This document shows, piece after piece, positions 9,017 to 17,560 of a DNA stretch of 64,000 nt (positions within the stretch are counted from its first letter, which is position 1; the number at the start of each line of letters is the position of its first letter). This stretch comes from Anaerolineae bacterium. Lineage in GTDB: Bacteria > Chloroflexota > Anaerolineae > Aggregatilineales > Phototrophicaceae. Made by a program: the position numbers and the translations under genes. Under the pieces are notes generated by a model that was given only the letters and a program-made list of their open reading frames with translations, searched no databases and was not told where the DNA came from. The DNA is taken from NCBI GenBank assembly GCA_019912965.1, contig JAIOHM010000185.1, forward strand, positions 62,001 through 126,000. The letters run 5' to 3'.

Positions 9017-10210
9017 ATGACTACCCTGCTCGCCATTTCCAGTTATTTCAAGGGTGAAGCATTTTTACAGCAGGCCAAACGTGAGGGCTGCCAGGTTCTT
9101 TTGCTTACTGAGGAAAAAATTGCCACGGAGAATTGGCCGCGTGAAAGCATTGATGAAGTATTTTTGATGCCTGATCTTTCTAAAACACAGGATGTCATTA
9201 ATGCTGTGAGTTATCTGTGCCGTTCCCAGAAAATTGACCAAATCATTGCACTGGATGAGTATGACATTGAGAATGTGGCTACATTACGTGAACATCTGCG
9301 CCTTCCCGGTATGGGGCAAAGCCACACGCGTTATTTCCGCGACAAACTGGCGATGCGTATGAAAGCAGATGAAAAAGGCATTCTTGTCCCCAGCTTCACT
9401 TCTGTATTCAACTATGATCGCCTGCGAGAATTCATGAGTCAGGTGTCGCCCCCCTGGGTGTTAAAACCTCGTACAGAAGCTGGAGCAATGGGCATCAAGA
9501 AGATTGAAGAATCCGAGCAGTTGTGGCGCTTATTCGATGAGTTGGGAGATCGGCAGTCGGGATTTTTACTGGAACAATTTGTTCCCGGTGATGTTTACCA
9601 TGTTGATTCTATCATCTGGAATAACACCATTCAGTTTGCAACCGTTCAAAAATATGGACAGCCCCCTATGACGGTCGCACACGGTGGTGGTGTTTTTACC
9701 AGCCGCACCCTACCGCCGGGCTCGGAAGACGCTGTTGCATTGAAGGCACTGAATGCCCATGTCATCGGCGCATTGGGAATGGAGCGTGGCGTTACCCATG
9801 CTGAATTCATCAAGGCCCACGCTGATGGGCAGTTATATTTTCTGGAAATTGCGGGTCGGGTTGGCGGGGCACATCTTTCTGATTTAATTGAAGCCTCTAC
9901 AGGAATTAACCCCTGGGCAGAGTGGGCACGCATTGAAACAGCGGTTGCCAAAGGCGAACAATATCAACTGCCTCCGATACAGCAGCGTTATGGTGGTTTG
10001 CTTGTCTCTTTAGCAAAGCAAGAACACCCGGATATGTCCGCGTATCAAGACCCGGAAATCGTCTGGCGCATGAACAAAAAAGATCACGCAGGATTGATTG
10101 TAGCCTCCGATAATCCGGCGCGTGTAGAAGAATTGCTCAACAGTTATGCAGAGCGATTCATGGTGGATTTTATGGCCTACGCACCACCGAAGGACAAGCC
10201 CACCCACTAG
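9017..10210 (+). CDS. ATP-grasp carboxylate-amine ligase, first of three in the cluster
   Basis: The 397-residue protein has a Rossmann-like N-terminal part (residues 1-90), then an ATP-grasp fold of the biotin carboxylase/CarB/amino-acid ligase type: PPWVLKPRTEAGAMGIKK (ATP lysine and Gly-rich loop), LLEQFVPGDVYHVDSI (hinge and nucleotide contacts), and HAEFIKA with FLEIAGRVGG (metal-binding Glu and Asn-like region). Such enzymes activate a carboxylate as acyl phosphate and join it to an amine. The start is the ATG at 9017, downstream of a TATAAT promoter. It is the lead gene of the cluster running to 14578. The substrates are unknown; the presence of two further ATP-grasp ligases suggests stepwise amide bonds in one product. 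Confidence 0.85.
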   Translation: MTTLLAISSYFKGEAFLQQAKREGCQVLLLTEEKIATENWPRESIDEVFLMPDLSKTQDVINAVSYLCRSQKIDQIIALDEYDIENVATLREHLRLPGMGQSHTRYFRDKLAMRMKADEKGILVPSFTSVFNYDRLREFMSQVSPPWVLKPRTEAGAMGIKKIEESEQLWRLFDELGDRQSGFLLEQFVPGDVYHVDSIIWNNTIQFATVQKYGQPPMTVAHGGGVFTSRTLPPGSEDAVALKALNAHVIGALGMERGVTHAEFIKAHADGQLYFLEIAGRVGGAHLSDLIEASTGINPWAEWARIETAVAKGEQYQLPPIQQRYGGLLVSLAKQEHPDMSAYQDPEIVWRMNKKDHAGLIVASDNPARVEELLNSYAERFMVDFMAYAPPKDKPTH

Positions 10211-10259
10211 ATATCTTCATGCACTAGAATCATCTATTTCATATACGCTATTCGGGAAA

Positions 10260-10282
10260 GACCAGACACACACCGTCTGGTC
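10260..10282 (+). other. Intergenic stem-loop upstream of the peptidase gene
   Basis: GACCAGAC (10260-10267) is perfectly complementary to GTCTGGTC (10275-10282) around a 7-nt loop. It lies in the 97-bp gap between the first ATP-grasp gene and the peptidase. No U tract follows, so it may tune read-through or mRNA stability rather than terminate. Confidence 0.45.
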
Positions 10283-10307
10283 ATTTACTTGCCTTACACT
10301 TCTGGAC

Positions 10308-11462
10308 ATGCCTGTGCCTATTTTCACATCCAATTACCCTCATTTTGCCCCCGGTGAACCGACTTTACTGAGTACACCTGAACGCACGGGCGCACTGCCG
10401 GAATATACCGGACGCGGCGTATCGATGGCTTTTATTGATGCGGGATTTTACCCACATCCTGATCTTGATGGCCGTATTCTGGTTCATGCAGATGCTTCCA
10501 CTAACCGGGTTGTTGAGCAAACCGCCGGATTTGACTGCGGTGATTTAAGCTGGCACGGACAAATGACCAGCGTTATTGCCTGTGGCAGCGGGCAAACTTC
10601 AAATAGCAAATACCGGGGAATTGCTTCCGAGGCAAAATTGGTACTGGTGAAAGTTAGCACCCCAAAAGGCCAGATCAAAGAAACCGATATTTTACGCGGG
10701 TTGCGTTGGGTAGCAGATACACACCGTCGTTTCAATGTTCGAATCGTCAATATCTCGGTTGGGGGCGACGATATTAGCAACGACCCTAATCATTTGCTTC
10801 ACAAAATCATCCGCAAGCTGACGAAGGCTGGCGTGGTAGTCATTGTAGCAGCAGGCAACCGCAGTGTTGCCCATTTGCTCCCACCAGCAAGTGCCGCCGA
10901 AGCGATTACTGTTGGCGGTTTAGATGACCTGAATACACTGGATAAAACCAAATGGCATTTGTATCATCACAATTATGGCTCGGTTTATGATGGCACAACC
11001 AAACCAGAACTGGTAGCCCCATCAGCCTGGATTGCCTCGCCTATAATGCCGGGTACAAGTATGGCGAGGGAAGCGCATTGGCTTGCCCCCCTTCTTCTAG
11101 ACTCGCCAGATGAAACCAGCATTCATAAAGTGCTTCAGCAAGGTTATGCAGATTTGGCACTCCCTCGAAAACTGATTGACTCCCCCAACGGACATCTCTA
11201 TACCATGCTTCAGGAACGCATCCATGCCCACAAATTGATTGATGCATATCACCAGCATGTGGATGGCACATCAGTATCTGCACCTATTGTGGCTTCGGTC
11301 GTGGCACAGATACTAGAAGCGAATCCTCGTTTGACGCCACTGCAAATCCGCGCTATTCTGACGGCTACTGCCAATCCGCTGCCAAACACCCCTTCTGAAA
11401 AGCAAGGGGCAGGCATTCTGAATGCAAGCGAAGCAGTGAAGGCAGCCATCAACTTACGCTGA
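10308..11462 (+). CDS. Subtilisin-like (S8) serine peptidase without signal peptide
   Basis: This 384-residue protein has a full subtilase triad: Asp44 in AFIDAGF, His83 in SWHGQMTSV, and Ser322 in VDGTSVSAP, plus the oxyanion-hole Asn184 in AAGN. The start is the ATG at 10308; the longer frame reads back into the ATP-grasp gene and has no gene-like content. No signal peptide or propeptide is visible, so it should act in the cytoplasm. Between KPELVAPS and GTSVSAP, normally about 20 residues, there is a stretch of roughly 80 residues that looks like an inserted subdomain. Its place between ligase genes suggests it trims or matures a peptide substrate, or has been adapted to transfer chemistry; both are inference. 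Confidence 0.88.
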   Translation: MPVPIFTSNYPHFAPGEPTLLSTPERTGALPEYTGRGVSMAFIDAGFYPHPDLDGRILVHADASTNRVVEQTAGFDCGDLSWHGQMTSVIACGSGQTSNSKYRGIASEAKLVLVKVSTPKGQIKETDILRGLRWVADTHRRFNVRIVNISVGGDDISNDPNHLLHKIIRKLTKAGVVVIVAAGNRSVAHLLPPASAAEAITVGGLDDLNTLDKTKWHLYHHNYGSVYDGTTKPELVAPSAWIASPIMPGTSMAREAHWLAPLLLDSPDETSIHKVLQQGYADLALPRKLIDSPNGHLYTMLQERIHAHKLIDAYHQHVDGTSVSAPIVASVVAQILEANPRLTPLQIRAILTATANPLPNTPSEKQGAGILNASEAVKAAINLR

Positions 11463-11481
11463 CAGAAAAAGTGACAACCTT

Positions 11482-12201
11482 ATGAATCGTGAATATCATC
11501 AATGGTGGAGTCCATCGCTCAATCGCCATATGGAATTGCTGGTATTTGGACATGCAGGCGCACGGGCGTTAGTATTTCCCACATCCAAAGGCAAGTTTTA
11601 TGAATGGGAAGACCGGGGTATGCCCGGAGCGCTCCACGACCATCTAGAACGCGGATGGTTACAAATGTTTTGTGTGGACAGTGTAGACGCCGAAAGCTGG
11701 TACAACTACGGCATCCATCCCAACGGACGGGCATATCGCCATGCCCAGTATGATGGTTATCTTTACAACGAAGTCCTGCCATTTACGCAAAGCAAAAATG
11801 GCAACCCATTTCTCATGACGCTGGGAGCCAGCTTTGGAGCCTACCATGCTATGACCTTTGGGCTGAAACACCCGGATAAAGTTGACCGCATTCTGGCACT
11901 CAGCGGTTTATACGATATTCGCACGTTTACAGGCGGCTATGGGGATAGCCATGTTTACCTCAACAATCCGACACAGTTTATCGCCGGGGAACATGATCCC
12001 CATCGAATCAACCAACTCCAACACCTTGACATCATCATGGCAACGGGACGCGACGACCGCCTGATGCAATCCGCAAGAGAATTTTCCGGCCTATTGTGGA
12101 GCAAGGGCATCGGCAATGCACTGCGCGAATGGGATGGCTGGTCACACGATTGGCCGTACTGGCAGCAAATGGTGCGACATTACATCAGTGGGCATGATTA
12201 A
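11482..12201 (+). CDS. Alpha/beta-hydrolase esterase of the COG4947 type
   Basis: The 239-residue protein begins at an ATG 19 bp after the peptidase stop. The nucleophile elbow is LGASFGAYHA (Ser117), and an aspartate (ATGRDDR) and a histidine (GWSHDWPYW) near the C-terminus would complete the triad. The N-terminal segment REYHQWWSPSLNRHMELLVFGHAG is the hallmark I associate with the COG4947 esterase family, which is often found beside ATP-grasp genes. No signal peptide is visible. In this cluster it could hydrolyse an ester or thioester intermediate, or release a product. The substrate is unknown. Confidence 0.8.
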   Translation: MNREYHQWWSPSLNRHMELLVFGHAGARALVFPTSKGKFYEWEDRGMPGALHDHLERGWLQMFCVDSVDAESWYNYGIHPNGRAYRHAQYDGYLYNEVLPFTQSKNGNPFLMTLGASFGAYHAMTFGLKHPDKVDRILALSGLYDIRTFTGGYGDSHVYLNNPTQFIAGEHDPHRINQLQHLDIIMATGRDDRLMQSAREFSGLLWSKGIGNALREWDGWSHDWPYWQQMVRHYISGHD

Positions 12202-12226
12202 GTAGCTTTCATCTGGTATGCATGGT

Positions 12227-12232
12227 TATAAT
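12227..12232 (+). promoter_or_regulatory. Possible internal promoter (-10 only)
   Basis: A perfect TATAAT lies in the 62-bp gap before the second ATP-grasp gene, but no convincing -35 element is found 15-19 bp upstream. It could give the last two genes extra transcription. Confidence 0.3.
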
Positions 12233-12263
12233 GCCAAATTAATTTTAATTACTTCGGAGCAAG

Positions 12264-13226
12264 ATGATGGCCTCTGCAAAATCAAATGAACCGCTGCGGG
12301 TTGGGCTATTCGTCGGCAGAGAATGGTCATGGCCACCTGCCTTCATTGAAGAAGTCAACCGCCGTAATGATGGCGTCATAGCCGAATATGTTCAGGTAGG
12401 GGGCACAATGATGGACGAGCCATGCCCCTATCGCGTGATTGTTGACCGCATCTCGCACGAAGTCCCCTACTATCGCTCCTATCTGAAAAATGCAGCACTA
12501 CAGGGCGTTAAAGTCGTCAATGATCCGTTTATGTGGACAGCAGACGATAAGTTCTTCGGAGCATCATTAGCCAACAAATTGGGTGTTGTTTCACCCAAAA
12601 CGGTGGTGCTGCCCAATAAGGATTATGTTCCGGGGATTGTCCACAGTGAAAGCCTGCGTAATCTGAAGTACCCAATGGACTGGAACGCGGTGGTTGAAGC
12701 AGTTGGTGGGACGCCCTGTGTATTGAAGGACGCTCACGGTGGGGGCTGGAAAGAAGTTTACATCGTTCACTCGGTTTCGGAATTGATCTGGCGCTACAAC
12801 CAGAGTGGATTACTGACCATGATCCTTCAGGAATTCATTCAGTGGGATAATTATGCCCGCTGCATGTGCCTCGGTCAGGAAGAAATCTATGTGATGAAAT
12901 ATGATCCGTCCGAACGTAAATATCATGATGAACATGATTTCTCACCGGAGCTTTATGAGCGCATTGTCCGCGATGCCAAAACGCTAGTGCAGGGATTTGG
13001 GTACGACATGAACACGGTCGAATTCGCCATTCGCAACGGTGTTCCCTATGCGATTGATTTTATGAATCCAGCACCCGATATGGATGTGAATTCGCTGGGT
13101 CGCAAACACTTTGACTGGATGGTGACGCATATGGCTGATATGTGCATCAAAATGGCGAAGGGCAAAACAGGAACGCGCGACAGCTATGAGTGGGGCAAAC
13201 TGGCGAAGCGCGCGGGAACCAAGTAA
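12264..13226 (+). CDS. ATP-grasp ligase (RimK-like), second of three in the cluster
   Basis: The 320-residue protein has a short N-terminal alpha/beta part (RVGLFVGREWSWPP) and a RimK/glutathione-synthetase-like ATP-grasp region: GTPCVLKDAHGGGWKEV carries the ATP-binding lysine and Gly-rich loop, LQEFIQWDNYARCMCLG the hinge, and NTVEFAIRNGVPYAIDFMNPAPD the metal-binding Glu and Asn. It starts at tandem ATGs (12264) after a GGAG element, and its stop is only 2 bp before the circularly permuted ligase, so the two proteins are probably made together. It should form an amide bond from a carboxylate and an amine; the substrates are not known. Confidence 0.85.
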   Translation: MMASAKSNEPLRVGLFVGREWSWPPAFIEEVNRRNDGVIAEYVQVGGTMMDEPCPYRVIVDRISHEVPYYRSYLKNAALQGVKVVNDPFMWTADDKFFGASLANKLGVVSPKTVVLPNKDYVPGIVHSESLRNLKYPMDWNAVVEAVGGTPCVLKDAHGGGWKEVYIVHSVSELIWRYNQSGLLTMILQEFIQWDNYARCMCLGQEEIYVMKYDPSERKYHDEHDFSPELYERIVRDAKTLVQGFGYDMNTVEFAIRNGVPYAIDFMNPAPDMDVNSLGRKHFDWMVTHMADMCIKMAKGKTGTRDSYEWGKLAKRAGTK

Positions 13227-13228
13227 CC

Positions 13229-14578
13229 ATGCCAAAGGAAGCGATTGACCGCTACCACGATTTGTTGAATGACCAGGTTGCAGCCGATACCAGTGCCGAG
13301 TTATATGAAAAACTGAAACCGGCTGGATTGTATTTTGGGGATCGCCCCATATGTACTGTTATCCGTCCTCATTTTTATCTACTGGAAGACTGGCAATACG
13401 TCAAACGCGAAACCGAAATTTTGTTGGGTGCATTCGCCCGCGCACATGCTGCCTGTCTGATTCATGATGACCTGCGGGCACAGCTTGACCTCGAACCCTA
13501 CGAAGAAGCCTTCTTCAATCTGGATATTGGCACAGCCGTTCCCTGGACAACTTCACGACTGGATTCGTTTTTTATCGCGGCTGAACGTGAACTGCATTTC
13601 GTGGAATACAACGCAGAAACACCCGCCGGGATGGGTTACGAAGATGTACTTTCCGAACTCTTCATGACCTTAGAGCCGATGAAGCAGTTCCAAGAGCATT
13701 ATGCTATTCAAAGTATGCCGATGATGAGCAAACTGCTGGCGGTACTCATGCGCGGCTATAAGGATTGGGGTGGTCATGGGATGCCACAGGTTGCAATTGT
13801 GGACTGGGGCCACGTCCCAACGCTGAACGAGCATGAAATTATCCGCAGATCGTTTGAGCGGCATGGCATTCGGGCAGTTCTGGCTGACCCGCGCGCGCTA
13901 GAATACCGCAGTGGGCATCTTTGGGCGGGCAATTTCCGTGTGGATATGATCTACAAGCGGGTCCTGTGCAGCGAACTGGTGCGGCAAATGGGCATGGATA
14001 ACGCGATTGTGCGTGCCATCAAGGATAAAGCAGTGTTCATGAGCAATTCGTTCAGTGCGAAGTTACTGGCGAAAAAAGCCAGTCTGGCACTGATGAGCGA
14101 TGAAGCAAATGGACACCTTTTTGATGACCAGCAGCGGGCGGCTATTTACGCGCATATCCCGTGGACACGACGAGTCTCTGAACGCAAAACACAGTATCAG
14201 GATCAGGAAGTTGATCTCATTCCGTTTATCACGGAACATCGTGACCGCTTTGTGCTGAAGCCGAATGATGAATACGGCGGCAAAGGCGTAGTCATTGGTT
14301 GGGAAGCATCGATTGAAGAGTGGAACGAAACACTGAGATCAGCGCTCACCGATTCGTATGTGGTGCAGGAAAAGGTGAATGTGGTTTACAAGGATTTTCC
14401 GGCGTACATTGACGGCAAGCTGGACATCAGCCCGCGCTTTGTAGATGCGAACCCGTATGTTTTCGATGGTCACAACGTTCATGGGTGTTTGACGCGGCTG
14501 TCATCGGTAGCATTGCTAAACGTGACGGCTGGCGGTGGTTCGGTTGTGCCGACATATTTGTTACAAAGAAAGCAGTGA
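13229..14578 (+). CDS. Circularly permuted ATP-grasp ligase
   Basis: This 449-residue protein belongs to the circularly permuted ATP-grasp group (CP_ATPgrasp type). FVEYNAETPAGMGYED near residue 130 is the segment normally found at the C-terminal end of a standard ATP-grasp, while FVLKPNDEYGGKGVVIG near residue 345 holds the ATP lysine and Gly-rich loop, with VVQEKV as hinge. The order is therefore inverted compared with the other two ligases. The start is the ATG at 13229, 2 bp after the previous stop. It is the last gene of the cluster before stem-loops and a terminator. Known neighbourhoods of this family are predicted to make peptide-like or amide-linked metabolites. Confidence 0.85.
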   Translation: MPKEAIDRYHDLLNDQVAADTSAELYEKLKPAGLYFGDRPICTVIRPHFYLLEDWQYVKRETEILLGAFARAHAACLIHDDLRAQLDLEPYEEAFFNLDIGTAVPWTTSRLDSFFIAAERELHFVEYNAETPAGMGYEDVLSELFMTLEPMKQFQEHYAIQSMPMMSKLLAVLMRGYKDWGGHGMPQVAIVDWGHVPTLNEHEIIRRSFERHGIRAVLADPRALEYRSGHLWAGNFRVDMIYKRVLCSELVRQMGMDNAIVRAIKDKAVFMSNSFSAKLLAKKASLALMSDEANGHLFDDQQRAAIYAHIPWTRRVSERKTQYQDQEVDLIPFITEHRDRFVLKPNDEYGGKGVVIGWEASIEEWNETLRSALTDSYVVQEKVNVVYKDFPAYIDGKLDISPRFVDANPYVFDGHNVHGCLTRLSSVALLNVTAGGGSVVPTYLLQRKQ

Positions 14579-14584
14579 TTTGTT

Positions 14585-14645
14585 ACCTGATAAACAGAGG
14601 GTATCAGGTGATTATTACGTGAATTACGAACCATTCCTGAATGGT
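14585..14645 (+). other. Two tandem stem-loops after the ligase cluster
   Basis: The first pairs ACCTGATA (14585-14592) with TATCAGGT (14602-14609). The second pairs ACCATTC (14630-14636) with GAATGGT (14639-14645) and is followed by GTTTT, so it may be a weak terminator itself. Both precede the main terminator at 14666. Confidence 0.5.
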
Positions 14646-14665
14646 GTTTTAACCGAAAACAGATG

Positions 14666-14703
14666 CAAGTCGGGGCGAAAGCGTATTCGCCCCGACTTGT
14701 TTA
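14666..14703. terminator. Strong bidirectional terminator
   Basis: A perfect 14-bp stem (CAAGTCGGGGCGAA at 14666-14679 with its complement at 14686-14699) and a 6-nt loop is followed by TTGTTTAA on the plus strand and CTGTTTTC on the minus strand. It ends the five-gene ATP-grasp cluster. The stop codon of the convergent permease gene overlaps its edge, so it probably ends that operon as well. Confidence 0.9.
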
Positions 14704-15579
14704 ATCGCGGGTGCTGTTGGTCAGGCGATAGGCGATTAAGATGGGGATGAAGGTGGCGGCGATGACAATCAACGCGGCGACGTTGGTTACAGGACGGTCA
14801 CGCGGTCGCAGCAATTGGCTATAAATCCAGATCGGAAGGGTTTGCTGCTGACCGGCTGTAAAAGTGGTCACAATGACTTCATCAAACGACAGCGCAAAAG
14901 CCAGCATTCCGCCCGCCAGCAGCGCAGTAGCGATATTGGGCAGGATGATGTAGCGGAAAGTCTGGAAAGTGGATGCGCCCAAATCCATTGAGGCTTCGAT
15001 CTGCGAATGAGCCGTGCGGCGCAGACGGGCGATGACATTGTTGTAGACCGTCACGATGCAGAAAGTGGCATGACCGATGACGATTGTCCAGAAGCTAAAG
15101 CTCAATCCAGTCAGACTCATAGCCGAACGCAGCGCGATACCCGTGACAATACCGGGCAAGGCAATCGGTAAGATGACCAGCAGCGAAACGGCCTCCCGAC
15201 CAAAAAACTGACTATGGTAAATGGCCGCCGCCAACAGCGTTCCCAAGATCAAGGCAATCACTGTCGCAATAGCCGCCACCGTGACCGACAATCCTATCGC
15301 CGACCAGAAATCCGGACGGTTGGGCTGATAGACACAATTTTCCTGCGGTGCAGCGCCTTCCTGCTCAACGGTGGTGCATTCGGTTTCGCCACCCAACAAC
15401 TGACCAAACCACTGGGTCGTTAATCCCGGCGGCGGAAAGGTGAAGGATGCTTCTTCGGTGGTGAAGGCATAGAGCAGAATAATGAAAATGGGGAAGTGCA
15501 GGAACAACAAAGCGCATCCGGTCGCACCCTTCAAGCCCCACGAAGCGCGGGGTGCGCTATTCAGTGTATTAGAGCGCAT
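14701..15579 (-). CDS. Polyamine-type ABC transporter permease (PotC/YdcV-like)
   Basis: The 292-residue inner-membrane protein has about six hydrophobic helices and the permease EAA loop ([21 protein letters not shown]), which docks on the ATPase. A periplasmic loop after helix 1, about residues 55-95, carries two cysteines. It overlaps the upstream permease gene by 11 bp, so the two should be translationally coupled. The whole cassette (binding protein, aldehyde dehydrogenase, ATPase, two permeases) has the gene content of the E. coli ydcSTUV-patD operon, which handles putrescine. Substrate assignment is by context. Confidence 0.85.
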   Translation of the reverse strand: MRSNTLNSAPRASWGLKGATGCALLFLHFPIFIILLYAFTTEEASFTFPPPGLTTQWFGQLLGGETECTTVEQEGAAPQENCVYQPNRPDFWSAIGLSVTVAAIATVIALILGTLLAAAIYHSQFFGREAVSLLVILPIALPGIVTGIALRSAMSLTGLSFSFWTIVIGHATFCIVTVYNNVIARLRRTAHSQIEASMDLGASTFQTFRYIILPNIATALLAGGMLAFALSFDEVIVTTFTAGQQQTLPIWIYSQLLRPRDRPVTNVAALIVIAATFIPILIAYRLTNSTRD

Positions 15580-16504
15580 CGAACGCCCCCGTTCTTCTGG
15601 CTAACAGCAGATATACCGCCATGATCGCCATTGGCACTACGGTAAAGGCAGCAGCTAAGGGGATATTGCCAGCCGTACCCTGCTGGGCAAAGACCACCTG
15701 CCCGATGAAAAAACTGGAATTGCCAATCACGCTCGGAATGATGTAATCGCCCATCGTCAGCGAGAAAGTGAAGATAGAGCCAGCAACTACGCCGGGAAAG
15801 GCCAGTGGCAAAATCACATGGCGGAAGGTGTAATTAGGCGGCGCGCCCAAGTCACCGGAGGCTTCGATCAAGGATTTGGGCACCCGTTCCAAAGCGGCGT
15901 TGATGGGCAAAATCATGTAGGGCAGCCAAATGTAGACGAACACCAAGAACATACCGATGAAGGAAAATGACAGCGAAGAACCGCCCAAACCCGGTATATC
16001 CAATATACTTTCCAGCACGCCCCCTAAACCAAACAGGTTAAAGAACCAGGTGATGATACCTTCCTGCGCCAGAATGATCTTCCATGTGTAGACACGCACC
16101 AGATAGCTTGACCACAAAGGCAACAGAACGGCAAGGTAGAGTATGCCCTTCACCCGATAGGAGGCATAACGCGCCATGTAGTAAGCCAACGGGAAGGCAA
16201 TCAATGCACAGGTGATGGTAACAACAGCCGCCATGACGACCGTGCGGAAGATGATGTCCAGATTGGAAGGGGTGAATAACTGCTGATAAGTCTCCAGCCC
16301 GAACTGCCGGACGATGCGCCCAGTGAAGCCATCCAAATGGAAAAAACTTTGGATGAGCAGCGTCAAAAGCGAACCGAGGTAAAAGGTACCCAACCAGAAT
16401 AACGGCAGCGCCAGCGTCAACAGCAGGGAAAGGGTTGGCCGCCGATAGAAGAAGGTCGAAATCTGGCGGAAAAGCGAGGGCGGGGCGGGTGATATAGAAG
16501 CCAT
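15569..16504 (-). CDS. Polyamine-type ABC transporter permease (PotB/YdcU-like)
   Basis: The 311-residue permease has about six membrane helices and the EAA motif [21 protein letters not shown] near residue 205. The start is the ATG at 16504, four bases after the ATPase stop, with a strong GGGGGAGGGG ribosome-binding site inside the end of the ATPase gene; the longer open frame would overlap the ATPase by about 65 bp. It should pair with the PotC-like permease to form the membrane channel. Confidence 0.87.
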   Translation of the reverse strand: MASISPAPPSLFRQISTFFYRRPTLSLLLTLALPLFWLGTFYLGSLLTLLIQSFFHLDGFTGRIVRQFGLETYQQLFTPSNLDIIFRTVVMAAVVTITCALIAFPLAYYMARYASYRVKGILYLAVLLPLWSSYLVRVYTWKIILAQEGIITWFFNLFGLGGVLESILDIPGLGGSSLSFSFIGMFLVFVYIWLPYMILPINAALERVPKSLIEASGDLGAPPNYTFRHVILPLAFPGVVAGSIFTFSLTMGDYIIPSVIGNSSFFIGQVVFAQQGTAGNIPLAAAFTVVPMAIMAVYLLLARRTGAFDAL

Positions 16505-16508
16505 AGGC

Positions 16509-17558
16509 TTACCCCTCCCCCACCAATGGGCGGCTGTGATTCTTATCCCACACCAGTTTGACACGGTTGCCACGCGCGGCTAACACATCCATCGAAGTGG
16601 TTTGGAGATTCTGCTGAATCACGGTCAGGTCACCACCCGCATCCAGCTCAACCAGATAACGGGTATTCATGCCCAAATAAACTACATCACGGATCGTGCC
16701 ATCAACGCCATAAGCCGTATCCGACACAGGCGCATCCAACGCCATCATATGGATTTTTTCCGGACGAACCGAGAAAGTTTGCGCCGAACCCGTAATGGAT
16801 TGCGCCGTCGCACCACTGATGAGATTAGATGTGCCGACAAAGCCAGCGACAAACCCAGTCGTCGGACGTTCGTAGACTTCGGCAGGTGTTCCGATTTGCT
16901 CGATCCGACCACGATTGAAAACGGCTAGACGGTCACTCATGGTCAGGGCTTCTTCCTGATCATGAGTGACAAAGATGAAGGTGATACCCACACGCTTTTG
17001 GATGGCTTTGAGTTCGATCTGCATCTGCTGACGCAGTTTGAGATCGAGCGCACCGAGGGGTTCATCCAACAGCAGGACACGGGGATGATTCACCAACGCA
17101 CGGGCTAAAGCGACACGCTGCCGCTGCCCACCGGACAACTGCGACGGTTTGCGGTTTTCCATGTTCGGCAACTGTACCATCGCCAGCATTTCGGACACGC
17201 GGCGTTCGCGTTCAGCCTTCGGCACTTTTTTTATCATCAGACCATAGGCGACATTCTGCCCAACCGTCATATGCGGGAACAGCGCGTAATCCTGAAAAAC
17301 GGTGTTTACATCACGCTCGTAAGGCGGCACACCCGCAACTTCCTCACCATGCAGCAAGATGCTGCCAGAGGTGGGCTGTTCAAAACCCGCAATCAGACGT
17401 AAGCAGGTGGTTTTGCCCGACCCAGAAGGGCCGAGCAAGGAGAAAAATTCGCCGTCGTAGATGTCCAAGTCAAGATGGTCAACCGCCTTTACATCGCCAA
17501 AGAAGCGGCAGACATCCATCATGCGAACGGCCACAGAGGACTTGTTATCAGCGCCCAT
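16509..17558 (-). CDS. Polyamine-type ABC transporter ATPase (PotA/YdcT-like)
   Basis: The 349-residue protein has Walker [10 protein letters not shown], signature [15 protein letters not shown], Walker [14 protein letters not shown] and the switch histidine in FVTHDQEEA, all canonical. A C-terminal TOBE-like regulatory domain ([20 protein letters not shown]) is typical of PotA/MalK-class importers. The ATG at 17558 lies 2 bp after the aldehyde dehydrogenase stop. It powers uptake through the two permeases encoded downstream. Confidence 0.92.
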   Translation of the reverse strand: MGADNKSSVAVRMMDVCRFFGDVKAVDHLDLDIYDGEFFSLLGPSGSGKTTCLRLIAGFEQPTSGSILLHGEEVAGVPPYERDVNTVFQDYALFPHMTVGQNVAYGLMIKKVPKAERERRVSEMLAMVQLPNMENRKPSQLSGGQRQRVALARALVNHPRVLLLDEPLGALDLKLRQQMQIELKAIQKRVGITFIFVTHDQEEALTMSDRLAVFNRGRIEQIGTPAEVYERPTTGFVAGFVGTSNLISGATAQSITGSAQTFSVRPEKIHMMALDAPVSDTAYGVDGTIRDVVYLGMNTRYLVELDAGGDLTVIQQNLQTTSMDVLAARGNRVKLVWDKNHSRPLVGEG

Positions 17559-17560
17559 AA

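Noticed and set aside
10146-10307. Upstream extension of the subtilase frame
   Set aside because: It overlaps the ATP-grasp gene by 65 bp and encodes residues with no signal-peptide or protease character; the ATG at 10308 fits the family start.
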